Part shown: positions 1 to 7,959 of the stretch, piece after piece
How positions within the stretch are numbered: position 1 is the stretch's first letter
Layout: the number at the start of each line of letters is the position of its first letter
From: UBA5266 sp964610025
GTDB lineage: Bacteria; Bacteroidota; Bacteroidia; Bacteroidales; WCHB1-69
Direction: 5' to 3'
Assembly (NCBI GenBank): GCA_964610025.1
Contig: CAZSTX010000035.1
Location: 1-21,436 of the forward strand
Length of the DNA: 21,436 bases
Program-made: the position numbers and the translations under genes
Notes under the pieces: generated by a model
Database searches by the model: none
What the model saw: the letters and a program-made list of their open reading frames with translations, nothing else
What the model was told of the DNA's origin: nothing

Positions 1-151
1 TAAAATAATAAGCGTATGAAAACAATTAGTTTAGACGTGCTAAAGATAATTTTTTAGAATAAGATAGGTTTGGCAAATTAAAGATTTATTGATTAAAATA
101 ATTGAAAAATCATTGTTGTATTATTTTATGATTTTGTTTTTATAAAAAAGG

Positions 152-159
152 TACTTTTG
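152..159 (+). promoter_or_regulatory. Probable Bacteroidota -7 promoter element
   Basis: TACTTTTG fits the Bacteroidota -7 consensus TAnnTTTG. A TTTG at 133-136 could be the -33 element, but the 15-nt spacing is shorter than the usual 19-20. Transcription would begin near position 164. This makes the first ATG at 164 nearly leaderless and favours the ATG at 176 as the start of the lipoprotein gene. Confidence 0.5.
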
Positions 160-175
160 CAGCATGAAACGACAT

Positions 176-1933
176 ATGAAAACAACAGCATATTTGCTAT
201 TGTTACTATTTACTTTAAGTATTTGTTTTTTACTATATTCTTGTGCAAGTCATGCAAATCTTACGGGTGGAGAAAAAGACACTCAGCCACCATTTGTTCT
301 AACAACAAAACCTGAAAATTATATCAAAAACTTTGATGAAAAAGAAATTAAAATTCGTTTTAATGAGTATTTTTCTTTGGTGTCGCCCAGAGAAAATATT
401 ATAATAACTCCTTCGTTAAACGAAATGCCAGATTATAGCATTAGAGGCAAATCGTTGATAATAAAAATCAATGAAGATTTAAAATCCAATGCAACTTACA
501 TTATTACATTAGCAGAAGCAATCAAAGATATTACGGAAGGGAATATATTGTTGTCTGAAAAATTTGTGTTTTCGACAGGAGAGTATATGGATTCTTGCAT
601 GCTTGCAGGAGTATTGAAAGATGCTTACACCCAAGAGCCTAAAGCTAAGATAGCCGTCATGTTGTATGAGTCTGCAAACGATTCGGCACCCATTATCGAA
701 AGACCTACTTATTATACTTATACCGATAATAAAGGCAATTTTGAATTTCATCATTTACCCCAAGCTTCATTTTTGATATTTGCTTTAAAAGACAATAATT
801 TCAATAAGCAATTTGACCTTCCAGATGAAGAAATAGCTTTTCATAATGAATTAGTTACCTCTTATACTATCCCAATGACAATCAAAGATAGCGTTGAAGT
901 TGTTGATAAGGAGTTTATTGATTCTAATAAAATACAATTGTTTCTTTTTACAGAGAAAGACACTACGTTGAAATTTTTAAGAAGAACCTTGTTAAAAGAT
1001 AAATATCATCAATTTATATTTTCTTTACCTGCTGTTCAGTTTCAATTATTACCTTTAAAAGAAACAGATAAAGTATCTTATCTATGGAGGTTTAATAAAA
1101 CAAAAGATACGGTAGATGTTTATTTTGTAGATACAACCAATCGAGAAATTGATTTTATGCTTATGGCTAACAACAGGATATTTGATACAATTACATTTAA
1201 TCCGGCAGCTAAAAAACAAGGTGCAGCATTGAAACGCACACAAAAAGATACCGTTTATGTTAAAAAAAACACATTCAATCCTACTATTTTAAATCAAGGA
1301 GAAATAAACAAACAATTAACAATGACATTTGAATTTCCAATTAAGGAAATCGATACAAAGCAAATAAAATTATTAGAATTAACTAAAGCTAAAAGACAAA
1401 TTGTTTTAAAAGATACGAATGATAACGATTCTATCGTAGAAATAGATGTTTACGATACCTTATCGCCTCTTATTTATGTTGAAGATAGTCTCTATTGTAA
1501 TTTAATAATTGATTATCAGTGGAAATTCAATAAAACATATCGTTTGTTTTGCAGCGATTCTGTTTTTATGTCTTATATAGATACACACAATGATACTATC
1601 AATGTGGAATTTAAGACAAAAACACCTCGCGACTATGGGGAACTTCATATGACTTATCACTTAACAGCTAAACACAATCATATTGTCGAACTTATTACAG
1701 ATAAAGGAGATAAGATACAAGAGCATACTATAAATAGCGACACAGTTATTGTTTATCGCTATTTAGATGCAGGAAGCTATAAAATACGAATTATTTTTGA
1801 TGAAAATCAAAACAAGCAATGGGATACAGGAGTATATTTAAAAAAGCAACAACCCGAAAAAATAATTTATTTTCAAAAGCCGATTGATATTAAGCCGAAT
1901 TGGACCATAGAAGAAGAATTTTTAGTAAAATAA
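176..1933 (+). CDS. Lipoprotein with N-terminal Ig-like (Big_5) domain
   Basis: Predicted 585-residue lipoprotein. From the ATG at 176 it has a hydrophobic signal sequence ending in the lipobox LYSC, so the mature protein would start at Cys23. An in-frame ATG at 164 would add four residues, but it sits on the predicted transcription start. The segment just after the Cys (GGEKDTQPPFV, then KEIKIRFNEYFSL and a FVFSTG strand end) is typical of the Big_5 Ig-like domain found in Bacteroidota surface or periplasmic proteins. Further on there are carboxypeptidase-regulatory-like repeats (DNKGNFEFHHLP, and the Asp/Asn-rich DNNFNKQFDLPDEE). A similar DENQNKQWDTG segment lies near the C-terminus. The biochemical role is not established for this family; a cell-envelope function is inferred from the lipobox. 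A 49-nt gap separates it from the next gene. Confidence 0.8.
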   Translation: MKTTAYLLLLLFTLSICFLLYSCASHANLTGGEKDTQPPFVLTTKPENYIKNFDEKEIKIRFNEYFSLVSPRENIIITPSLNEMPDYSIRGKSLIIKINEDLKSNATYIITLAEAIKDITEGNILLSEKFVFSTGEYMDSCMLAGVLKDAYTQEPKAKIAVMLYESANDSAPIIERPTYYTYTDNKGNFEFHHLPQASFLIFALKDNNFNKQFDLPDEEIAFHNELVTSYTIPMTIKDSVEVVDKEFIDSNKIQLFLFTEKDTTLKFLRRTLLKDKYHQFIFSLPAVQFQLLPLKETDKVSYLWRFNKTKDTVDVYFVDTTNREIDFMLMANNRIFDTITFNPAAKKQGAALKRTQKDTVYVKKNTFNPTILNQGEINKQLTMTFEFPIKEIDTKQIKLLELTKAKRQIVLKDTNDNDSIVEIDVYDTLSPLIYVEDSLYCNLIIDYQWKFNKTYRLFCSDSVFMSYIDTHNDTINVEFKTKTPRDYGELHMTYHLTAKHNHIVELITDKGDKIQEHTINSDTVIVYRYLDAGSYKIRIIFDENQNKQWDTGVYLKKQQPEKIIYFQKPIDIKPNWTIEEEFLVK

Positions 1934-1982
1934 ATAAATTTGGTTTGGTTTTTGTGTTGTTTCATATTATTTTGATATATTT

Positions 1983-2417
1983 ATGAAAAAACATATATTT
2001 ATTCCTTTCTTTTTATTTATTATTGTTGTTTTTACTGGTAGCGTGTTTTTTATGGAAAATTCTATTAAAACAGAAGTAAAAGAAGCTTTTAATAAAGGAA
2101 ATGCACGACAAATATCTCCTTTTTTAAACGACATGGTCAATATGTTTTTTGAAGATGCCGAAGGTACTTATAGTCGTTCACAAGCCGAATTAATACTGGT
2201 AGATTTTTTTTCTAAAAACCCACCTAAAATTTTTGAAGTCAATCAAGAAGGGATAACAAAAGACAATGCTGAATTTGTTATTGCTACTTACACAACGTCT
2301 TACGGTTGTAAATATCGGGTGTATTATTTGATAAAAAAAGATAATACTTTTGCTAAACGTGAACGAATTTATGAACTAAAAATATCAAAAAGCAAACAAT
2401 GCCAATCGAGAAATTAA
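1983..2417 (+). CDS. DUF4783-like small exported protein
   Basis: Predicted 144-residue protein with an N-terminal hydrophobic segment (about residues 5-24) that could be a signal peptide or anchor. The remainder looks like a small NTF2-like alpha+beta domain. The pattern EVKEAFNKGNARQISPFL, then YSRSQAELILVDFFSKNPP and CKYRVYYLIKK, matches the DUF4783 family as I recall it from Bacteroidota, where it often precedes nadC. No catalytic residues are evident and the function is unknown. Its last 19 nt overlap the start of nadC in another frame, so the two are almost certainly cotranscribed and probably translationally coupled. No clear promoter was seen in the 49-nt gap upstream. Confidence 0.7.
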   Translation: MKKHIFIPFFLFIIVVFTGSVFFMENSIKTEVKEAFNKGNARQISPFLNDMVNMFFEDAEGTYSRSQAELILVDFFSKNPPKIFEVNQEGITKDNAEFVIATYTTSYGCKYRVYYLIKKDNTFAKRERIYELKISKSKQCQSRN

Positions 2418-3238
2418 TACGAGATGCTTTAAACGAAGATGCGGGCGATGGCAATCAAGACCATTCATCATTATTATCTATCTCGCCCGATACGATAGGT
2501 AAATCGCAATTGTTAGTAAAAGAAAATGGAATTATTGCGGGAGTAGAGGTTGCTATAAAAGTTTTTTCTATCGTAGATGCAAATTTGCAAACAGAAATTT
2601 ACATTCAAGATGGAAAAAAAATAAAAATAGGCGATATTGTTTTTACTGTAAGCGGAAAAGTACAATCTATTTTATTAGCCGAACGCCTTGTGTTAAATAT
2701 TATGCAACGCATGAGTGGAATTGCTACGAAAACATCTTATTATAACTCCCTCATTGATGGAACATCAGCTCGTTTGTTAGATACAAGAAAAACAACGCCT
2801 AATTTCAGAATATTAGAAAAAATGGCGGTTAAAATAGGCGGCGGATATAATCACCGTATGGGATTATACGATATGATTATGTTGAAAGATAATCATATCG
2901 ACTTTGCAGGAGGATTGAAAAATGCTTTAGAAAAAACCAATTATTACCTTAAAGAAAAGAATTTAACCCTTAAAATAGAAATAGAAACGCGTAGTTTAGA
3001 AGAAGTAGAAGAAGCTTTGCGTTTAGGTGGGTTTCATCGTATAATGTTCGATAATTTTACTCCTAAAAAAGTAAAACAAGCAGTAGCGCTTGTAAATAAA
3101 CGCTATGAAACAGAAGCATCGGGTAATATTAACGAAAAGACAATCCGAGCTTATGCCGAAACGGGAGTCGATTTTATTTCAGTAGGTGCACTAACGAACA
3201 AGGTAAAAAGCCTCGATTTAAGTTTAAAAGCTATTTAA
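2399..3238 (+). CDS. nadC: Quinolinate phosphoribosyltransferase (nicotinate-nucleotide pyrophosphorylase, carboxylating)
   Basis: 279 residues, the usual family length. It converts quinolinate and PRPP to nicotinate mononucleotide, CO2 and PPi in de novo NAD synthesis in the cytoplasm. Visible family motifs are ERLVLNIMQRMSGIAT (about 95-110), the substrate-binding TRKTTP (129-134), GGGYNHR (147-153) and LKDNH (162-166). EIETRS (194-199), IMFDNF (215-220) and the C-terminal ISVGALT strand complete the barrel. An N-terminal alpha/beta domain precedes the barrel, as expected for type II phosphoribosyltransferases. The ATG at 2399 lies inside the end of the upstream DUF4783-like gene. nadA and nadB are not in the window. 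The gene converges on the minus-strand endonuclease gene, with the two stop codons 10 nt apart. Confidence 0.95.
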   Translation: MPIEKLIRDALNEDAGDGNQDHSSLLSISPDTIGKSQLLVKENGIIAGVEVAIKVFSIVDANLQTEIYIQDGKKIKIGDIVFTVSGKVQSILLAERLVLNIMQRMSGIATKTSYYNSLIDGTSARLLDTRKTTPNFRILEKMAVKIGGGYNHRMGLYDMIMLKDNHIDFAGGLKNALEKTNYYLKEKNLTLKIEIETRSLEEVEEALRLGGFHRIMFDNFTPKKVKQAVALVNKRYETEASGNINEKTIRAYAETGVDFISVGALTNKVKSLDLSLKAI

Positions 3239-3251
3239 AATAAATATTTTA
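3236..3251. terminator. Palindrome between convergent genes, possible bidirectional terminator
   Basis: TAAAATAAATATTTTA is an inverted repeat (6-bp AT-only stem, 4-nt loop). It contains both the nadC stop (3236-3238) and the stop of the minus-strand endonuclease (3249-3251). A short run of T lies in it for each direction. The stem is weak, so termination is only a possibility. Confidence 0.3.
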
Positions 3252-4043
3252 CCACGACCATAGCGATTTGCAAACCGTTCTTTCTATAATTGCTTCTTGA
3301 TGGTCGGGAAGACGATGGAAAAAATCAATTCCTGTAATCTTTTCTACTTCATCGACACTTACAACATATTGCTTAAGAGGTAATTTGCTTTTAGCATTAG
3401 GAATAATAAAAGCAATGGCTTTGATAACAGGAAGCGAATAGTCAAGAATTATTTTATAATAAGCAGTTGGAACCGACACGTTGTTGTCGCCTATTGTTGG
3501 AAGTTGTTTTTCTAAAATAGGACCAGTAATTATATAAATAGTGTCGTTTTCGATAGCCCATGTGCGTACTAATGTTTCTAACTTCTTCCATATACCTCTG
3601 TTGAAATCAGGTGTTTGCGGACTTATATTGCTGTAGTAAAACGAGGCTATCATACTTTCTTGCGACCATGCCATGTCGGCAGCAGGTGCTAAATGACCTC
3701 TATCATATCCAGAGCCTTTATAATCGTTATTGTTAGCAGTTCCTGTACTAATTTTAGGATCTAGTTGAAATTTATTTGTTCTTTCTACTTTTTTTACAGT
3801 TTTCTCTTTGGTTAATTGATAGGCTACCCAGTAAGCTTGCTTGTGTTGCTTGCTGTATAAGAGAGAAAATCCTGTGTGAGAAGTTATATTTTTTTTGTTG
3901 CAGTAAGGAATTTCTAAATCTGTTATTTTAACAGGTTGCATTTTAAGTAATGCAATACTATCTTCTTTGAAATTAGCTTGTTGAGAAAATACAAGTGCAA
4001 TAAAAAAACAAGCAAAGACTAAGATTAAATAAATTCTTTTCAT
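3249..4043 (-). CDS. Secreted DNA/RNA non-specific endonuclease (NUC1 family)
   Basis: 264 residues from the ATG at 4043. An upstream in-frame TTG at 4052 would add only three residues and is less likely, because the ATG at 4043 forms an ATGA overlap with the stop of the preceding lipid kinase gene. Residues 1-21 form a signal peptide ending near FSQQ, so the enzyme should be exported. The beta-beta-alpha-metal nuclease signature is GYDRGHLAPAADM (112-124), with His117 as the expected catalytic base. The motifs SNISPQ (138-143) and FNRGIW (147-152) would supply the metal-binding Asn. The family cuts DNA and RNA with little sequence preference; here it could serve nutrient scavenging or defence. 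No immunity protein or toxin-delivery domain is visible. It is the last gene of a four-gene minus-strand operon. Confidence 0.9.
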   Translation of the reverse strand: MKRIYLILVFACFFIALVFSQQANFKEDSIALLKMQPVKITDLEIPYCNKKNITSHTGFSLLYSKQHKQAYWVAYQLTKEKTVKKVERTNKFQLDPKISTGTANNNDYKGSGYDRGHLAPAADMAWSQESMIASFYYSNISPQTPDFNRGIWKKLETLVRTWAIENDTIYIITGPILEKQLPTIGDNNVSVPTAYYKIILDYSLPVIKAIAFIIPNAKSKLPLKQYVVSVDEVEKITGIDFFHRLPDHQEAIIERTVCKSLWSW

Positions 4044-5005
4044 GTTTGCCAATTTTTATTCATCGACATGATATGAATAGCCGATGGTATGATAGAAATA
4101 TGATAATCACCTGCTGTTAATAATTCTCCCTCGACTTCGCCTATGCAATAAGGTGTAGCTTTGATAGTAACACTATCTGATTTTAATGCAATAGCTTCTT
4201 TTATTGTTTGTAAGTGAGTACCTTTATATAAATTTTTAATGTTACTAATAACTTTAAAAGTCGATATATCTTTGATAATTACTATGTCGAATTTTCCATC
4301 TATGGGATTAGCCATCGGCAGTTGTCGCATTCCATTTCCATTGTATTGACATATACCAACAGCGATGGTAAATACATTTTCTGTCAAGGCAGTATGAGAT
4401 GTTTTTATTTCTAACTTTTTAGCTTTATAGTGAAATAGTATTTTTAGGAGATTTAATAAATACACCGTTTTAGAAGAAGATTTTGATTTGTTTTCATTCA
4501 TTTTTTGAATAACAGCGGCATCAAACCCAAAACCTGCAATATTGATAAAATAACGTTGAGCTATACTTGAGTTGTTATTTGTTATTTCAACTAAACCGAT
4601 ATCGTGTTTTATAAAATGCGCTTTGTGCATCTTATCTATTGATTTTAAATAGTTTTTGGGATAATTATGTGTGCGTGCCCAATCGTTACCTGTTCCAATA
4701 GGAATAATGGCTATATATACTTCTTCGCTTGGAACTTTAGAGTAAAAAACGCCATTAATTACTTCATTGATAGTGCCATCACCTCCAACAGAAATAAAAA
4801 AACGTTCGCCTTGCAAACAAAGATTTTTTACGATTTCTATACCTGCATTACACGAGTCGGCAACGTGGGAGGTATAAGTTATTTTTAATTCGTTTAGTTT
4901 TAATTTGATAGAATTAAAATAAGTAAAACTTTTTTCAAATAAAGCATTGGGGTTTAAAATAACATGCCAATGGTGTTCGTATATTGAAAAATCAGTTTTT
5001 TCCAT
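4040..5005 (-). CDS. Diacylglycerol kinase / LCB kinase-family lipid kinase
   Basis: 321 residues, normal for the bacterial DAGK_cat family (DgkB/YegS-like). It would phosphorylate a lipid hydroxyl such as diacylglycerol at the cytoplasmic membrane face using a nucleotide triphosphate. The nucleotide-binding loop GGDGTINE is at 74-81, and PIGTGNDWA at 102-110 is the second conserved block. A GFGFDA motif follows around 158. The first conserved block, usually NPxxG-like, reads NPNALFEKS here and lacks the customary Gly, a modest deviation. The lipid substrate cannot be read from the sequence. The start ATG (5003-5005) shares one base with the stop of the glycosyltransferase (TAATG), and its own stop overlaps the next ATG (ATGA). 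Translation along this operon is therefore likely coupled. Confidence 0.88.
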   Translation of the reverse strand: MEKTDFSIYEHHWHVILNPNALFEKSFTYFNSIKLKLNELKITYTSHVADSCNAGIEIVKNLCLQGERFFISVGGDGTINEVINGVFYSKVPSEEVYIAIIPIGTGNDWARTHNYPKNYLKSIDKMHKAHFIKHDIGLVEITNNNSSIAQRYFINIAGFGFDAAVIQKMNENKSKSSSKTVYLLNLLKILFHYKAKKLEIKTSHTALTENVFTIAVGICQYNGNGMRQLPMANPIDGKFDIVIIKDISTFKVISNIKNLYKGTHLQTIKEAIALKSDSVTIKATPYCIGEVEGELLTAGDYHISIIPSAIHIMSMNKNWQT

Positions 5006-5964
5006 TAGATATTATTTTTAGAACGAATAATATATTTGTTTCTTTCAGGAGCATTTCTCGAAATCATTTCGCCTAAAAAGCCTGTTAAAAATAATTGAAT
5101 TCCAATTATCATTGCTAATAATGCTAAATAGAATAGTGGCTGTTCTGTTACTTGCCGATAATAAGGTATATGGTAGGTGATATTAATTAATTTTTGGATA
5201 ATAAGCCATATTGTTATGATAAAACCAATAAAAAAAGACAAAGTTCCTCCTAAACCAAAAAAGTGCATGGGTTTTTTCCCAAATTTAGAAACAAACATAA
5301 TGGATATTAAATCTAAATATCCGTTAATAAAGCGATTCCAGCCAAATTTTGTTTCTCCATATTTTCTCTTTTGATGTACAACTATTTTTTCTCCAATATT
5401 AAAAAAACCTTCCCATTTTGCTATGACAGGTATGTAGCGATGCATTTCGCCATAAACTTCAATAGTTTTTACAACTTCTGAACGATAGGCTTTTAATCCA
5501 CAGTTAAAATCATGTAAATTGATTTTTGATATTTTACGAGTTGTCCAATTGAAAAATTTTGAAGGAATATTTTTAGCTAATTTAGAGTCATATCTCACTT
5601 TTTTCCATCCAGAAACTAAATCATAATCTTCTTCTTTTATCATTTTATATAGTTCTGGTATTTCATTCGGACTATCTTGTAAATCGGCATCCATTGTGAT
5701 AATTACTTCACCTTGTGCAGCTTCAAACCCTACATTTAAAGCTGCCGATTTTCCATAATTTCTTTGAAAACGTATGCCTTTGATATTGGCATTTTCTTTG
5801 CCTAAATCTTCTATTACTTTCCATGATTTATCGGTGCTTCCATCGTCAATAAATAGGATTTCATACAAAAAACTATTTTCGTCCATTACTTTTTTTATCC
5901 ATTGCGCTAATTCTGGCAATGATTCTTCTTCGTTTAATAAAGGAATTACAACTGAAATATCCAT
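5005..5964 (-). CDS. Family 2 glycosyltransferase, polyprenyl-phosphate type (GtrB/DPM1-like)
   Basis: 319 residues. A GT-A domain occupies roughly residues 1-210: SVVIPLLNEEESLP at the N-terminus, the nucleotide-binding DDGSTD (40-45), and MDADLQD with the DxD-type metal site (Asp92, Asp94). The C-terminus carries two hydrophobic helices (about 233-260 and 276-301), the arrangement of polyprenyl-phosphate glycosyltransferases such as GtrB and ArnC. It would transfer a sugar from a nucleotide donor to a lipid-phosphate carrier at the inner membrane; the sugar is not predictable. Its neighbours are a DUF4199-like membrane protein 6 nt or more upstream and a lipid kinase overlapping downstream. 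This suggests a lipid or envelope function for the operon. Confidence 0.9.
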   Translation of the reverse strand: MDISVVIPLLNEEESLPELAQWIKKVMDENSFLYEILFIDDGSTDKSWKVIEDLGKENANIKGIRFQRNYGKSAALNVGFEAAQGEVIITMDADLQDSPNEIPELYKMIKEEDYDLVSGWKKVRYDSKLAKNIPSKFFNWTTRKISKINLHDFNCGLKAYRSEVVKTIEVYGEMHRYIPVIAKWEGFFNIGEKIVVHQKRKYGETKFGWNRFINGYLDLISIMFVSKFGKKPMHFFGLGGTLSFFIGFIITIWLIIQKLINITYHIPYYRQVTEQPLFYLALLAMIIGIQLFLTGFLGEMISRNAPERNKYIIRSKNNI

Positions 5965-5970
5965 AGTATA

Positions 5971-6426
5971 TTATTTATTTTCATTATTTGCATTCGTTGT
6001 GTCATCTTCTTTTCGTTGCATAAAGACAGCTACTACCATAGCCACTGCAAAGAAAAAAAGATTAAGAAATTGAAGATCTTTTATTAATTGTGTATTTATA
6101 ATCATTTTTGGATTAGGAATTGTAAATTTAACTAAAAGGAAAAGGAGTAAAAAAACAACCGTAAAAAATAAAGAAGCTAATACGCCTACATAAACAGCTT
6201 GAAGTAAAGGGAAAGGCTGAGAGCTATCAAATGTTTTTTTGTAATCATAAATAGCACGATAAATAAAATAAAAAGAAATCAATAAGCTAATTATTTTGAG
6301 CCCTTTAATAAGAGTAACTAATGTATCTTGAAAGAAATAGACTTGTAAACAAATTGAAATAATTTGTAGTAATCCTATAATAATTCCCCACCGCAAAGCA
6401 ATAGCTAATATTTTTTTGTTCATCAT
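5971..6426 (-). CDS. DUF4199-like four-helix membrane protein
   Basis: 151 residues from the ATG at 6426. The next codon is also ATG (6423) and could be used instead. The longest reading frame opens at 6450, but a -7 promoter element (6440-6447) lies inside that extension, so I use the shorter start. Four hydrophobic helices are visible (approximately residues 5-24, 32-53, 72-97 and 117-136), followed by a charged, Asn-rich tail. The length, topology and position before a family 2 glycosyltransferase fit DUF4199 of Bacteroidota. No catalytic residues can be named and the function is unknown. It is the first gene of the minus-strand operon. Confidence 0.7.
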   Translation of the reverse strand: MMNKKILAIALRWGIIIGLLQIISICLQVYFFQDTLVTLIKGLKIISLLISFYFIYRAIYDYKKTFDSSQPFPLLQAVYVGVLASLFFTVVFLLLFLLVKFTIPNPKMIINTQLIKDLQFLNLFFFAVAMVVAVFMQRKEDDTTNANNENK

Positions 6427-6439
6427 TAAATGATTTTTG

Positions 6440-6447
6440 CAAAAGTA
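6440..6447 (-). promoter_or_regulatory. -7 promoter element of the minus-strand operon
   Basis: Read on the minus strand this is TACTTTTG, matching TAnnTTTG. About 19 nt further upstream is a T-run (TTTTT) that could serve as a degenerate -33 element. Transcription would start near 6434, leaving an 8-11 nt leader before the ATG at 6426 or 6423. Confidence 0.5.
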
Positions 6448-6538
6448 CATATTTTTTCTATACTTTAAAAATACGCAATCCTTGTTATTGATAAAAATAT
6501 TTTTTTTTATTAAATGTAAAAAAAAATATTTTCCATAG

Positions 6539-6568
6539 TTTCTTATTCGATAATTTTGTATACATTTG
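6539..6568 (+). promoter_or_regulatory. Promoter of the rnf cluster
   Basis: TACATTTG at 6561-6568 matches the Bacteroidota -7 consensus TAnnTTTG. TTTC at 6539-6542, with an 18-nt spacer, is an acceptable -33 element. The predicted transcript starts near 6574, about 30 nt before rnfC. A promoter directly in front of rnfC supports it being the first gene of this transcript, with no rnfB upstream. The rest of the 6451-6606 gap is A/T-tract-rich and holds no gene that I can see. Confidence 0.55.
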
Positions 6569-6606
6569 CAACGAAAAAGTTTTTTTATTTATAAAATTGT
6601 AATAGT

Positions 6607-7938
6607 TTGAAAACATTTAAATTAGGTGGCATTCATCCTGAAGGCAATAAGTTTGCACATCAATCGGTAATTGAAATTTTTCCTTTACCAAAACAAGCAG
6701 TATTGTTTGCTACACAACATTTAGGCGCCCCTTCAACAGTAGTAGTAGCCAAAGGAGATAAAGTAAAAGTAGGGCAATTGATAGCCAGAGGCGATGCTTT
6801 TATATCTGCTAATTTACATTCTCCTTATTCGGGAACTATCAATAAAGTAGATTTAGTTGCTGACTTGTCGGGCTATAAAAAAATGGCTATTGTTATTGAT
6901 GTAGAAGGCGATGAATGGGAAGAAGATATAGAACGAACTCCAGATATTAAAAGAGAAGTATTGCTATCTTCTACACAAATAATTGAAAAAATAAAAGAAA
7001 AAGGAATAGTAGGGCTTGGAGGTGCTTGTTTCCCAACACATGTCAAGTTTTTAATTCCTCAAAGCAAAAAAGTGGAGTATATGCTCATTAATGCGGCTGA
7101 GTGTGAACCTTATATCGCAATAGATTATCGGATAATGTTAGAACGCACAGAAGAGTTTCTAATAGGAGCTTGTATTTTAAGAGATGCTCTTTCTTTGCCA
7201 ATGGTACATATTGGAGTAGAAGAAAATAAAAAAGATGCTATCAATCGATTAAAAGAAGTAGCTCAATCAATAAAAGGAATAGAAGTACATACTTTGAAAA
7301 TGAAGTATCCACAAGGAGCAGAAAAACAATTGATAAAAGCAATTACAAAACGCGAAGTGCCTTCAGGAAAACTTCCTATTGATGTAGGTTGCATTGTTAA
7401 CAATGTTAGTACAGCTTTGGCGGTGTATGAGGCAGTACAAAAAAACAAGCCCTTAATATCTAATTATGTTACTTTTACAGGGAAATCGGTAAAACAGCCG
7501 AAAAATTATTTAGTACGATTAGGAACACCTATCCTATCTATTATTGAGGCTAATGGCGGTCTTTCAGAAGATACAGAGAAACTTATAAGTGGCGGACCTA
7601 TGATGGGAAAAGCAATAGCTAATTTAGATACATATATTACAAAAGGGTTTTCGTGTATTTTAGCCATTAATACCAAAGAAAGCAAACGCAAAGAAATAGT
7701 AAATTGTATCCGTTGTGCAAAATGTGTTGATGTATGCCCGATGGGCCTAGAACCTTATTTGTTAACACCTCTTTCAGAAAATAACAATTGGGAAAAAATG
7801 GAAAAAATGCACGTTATGGATTGTATTGAATGTGGAAGTTGCCAATACACTTGCCCTTCTTCACGTCCTTTGCTCGATTGGATTCGTTTAGGGAAAAATA
7901 AAACAGCTGCAATGATACGTGCACGTAATACAAAATAA
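6607..7938 (+). CDS. rnfC: Rnf complex subunit RnfC (ferredoxin:NAD+ oxidoreductase, peripheral iron-sulfur subunit)
   Basis: 443 residues. RnfC is the cytoplasmic subunit that links the electron-transfer chain to NAD(H). The N-terminus has FKLGGIHPEGNKF. The flavin/NADH-binding glycine loop GLGGACFPTHVK lies around 136-147, followed by NAAECEPYI. Two 4Fe-4S motifs of CxxCxxCxxxC form are complete: Cys367/370/373/377 and Cys406/409/412/416. The only start available is TTG at 6607, because an in-frame stop occurs at 6592 and the codons between are AAT TGT AAT AGT. There is no obvious ribosome binding site. In most Bacteroidota clusters rnfB lies immediately upstream; here a divergent DUF4199-like gene does. 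rnfD follows 21 nt downstream. Confidence 0.93.
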   Translation: MKTFKLGGIHPEGNKFAHQSVIEIFPLPKQAVLFATQHLGAPSTVVVAKGDKVKVGQLIARGDAFISANLHSPYSGTINKVDLVADLSGYKKMAIVIDVEGDEWEEDIERTPDIKREVLLSSTQIIEKIKEKGIVGLGGACFPTHVKFLIPQSKKVEYMLINAAECEPYIAIDYRIMLERTEEFLIGACILRDALSLPMVHIGVEENKKDAINRLKEVAQSIKGIEVHTLKMKYPQGAEKQLIKAITKREVPSGKLPIDVGCIVNNVSTALAVYEAVQKNKPLISNYVTFTGKSVKQPKNYLVRLGTPILSIIEANGGLSEDTEKLISGGPMMGKAIANLDTYITKGFSCILAINTKESKRKEIVNCIRCAKCVDVCPMGLEPYLLTPLSENNNWEKMEKMHVMDCIECGSCQYTCPSSRPLLDWIRLGKNKTAAMIRARNTK

Positions 7939-7959
7939 AATTTAAGAAAATAAAAAGAT

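Noticed and set aside
6427..6450. Upstream start (ATG at 6450) of the DUF4199-like gene
   Set aside because: A -7 promoter element lies inside this extension (6440-6447), and the extra residues are not hydrophobic in the way of the following helix. The start was moved to 6426.
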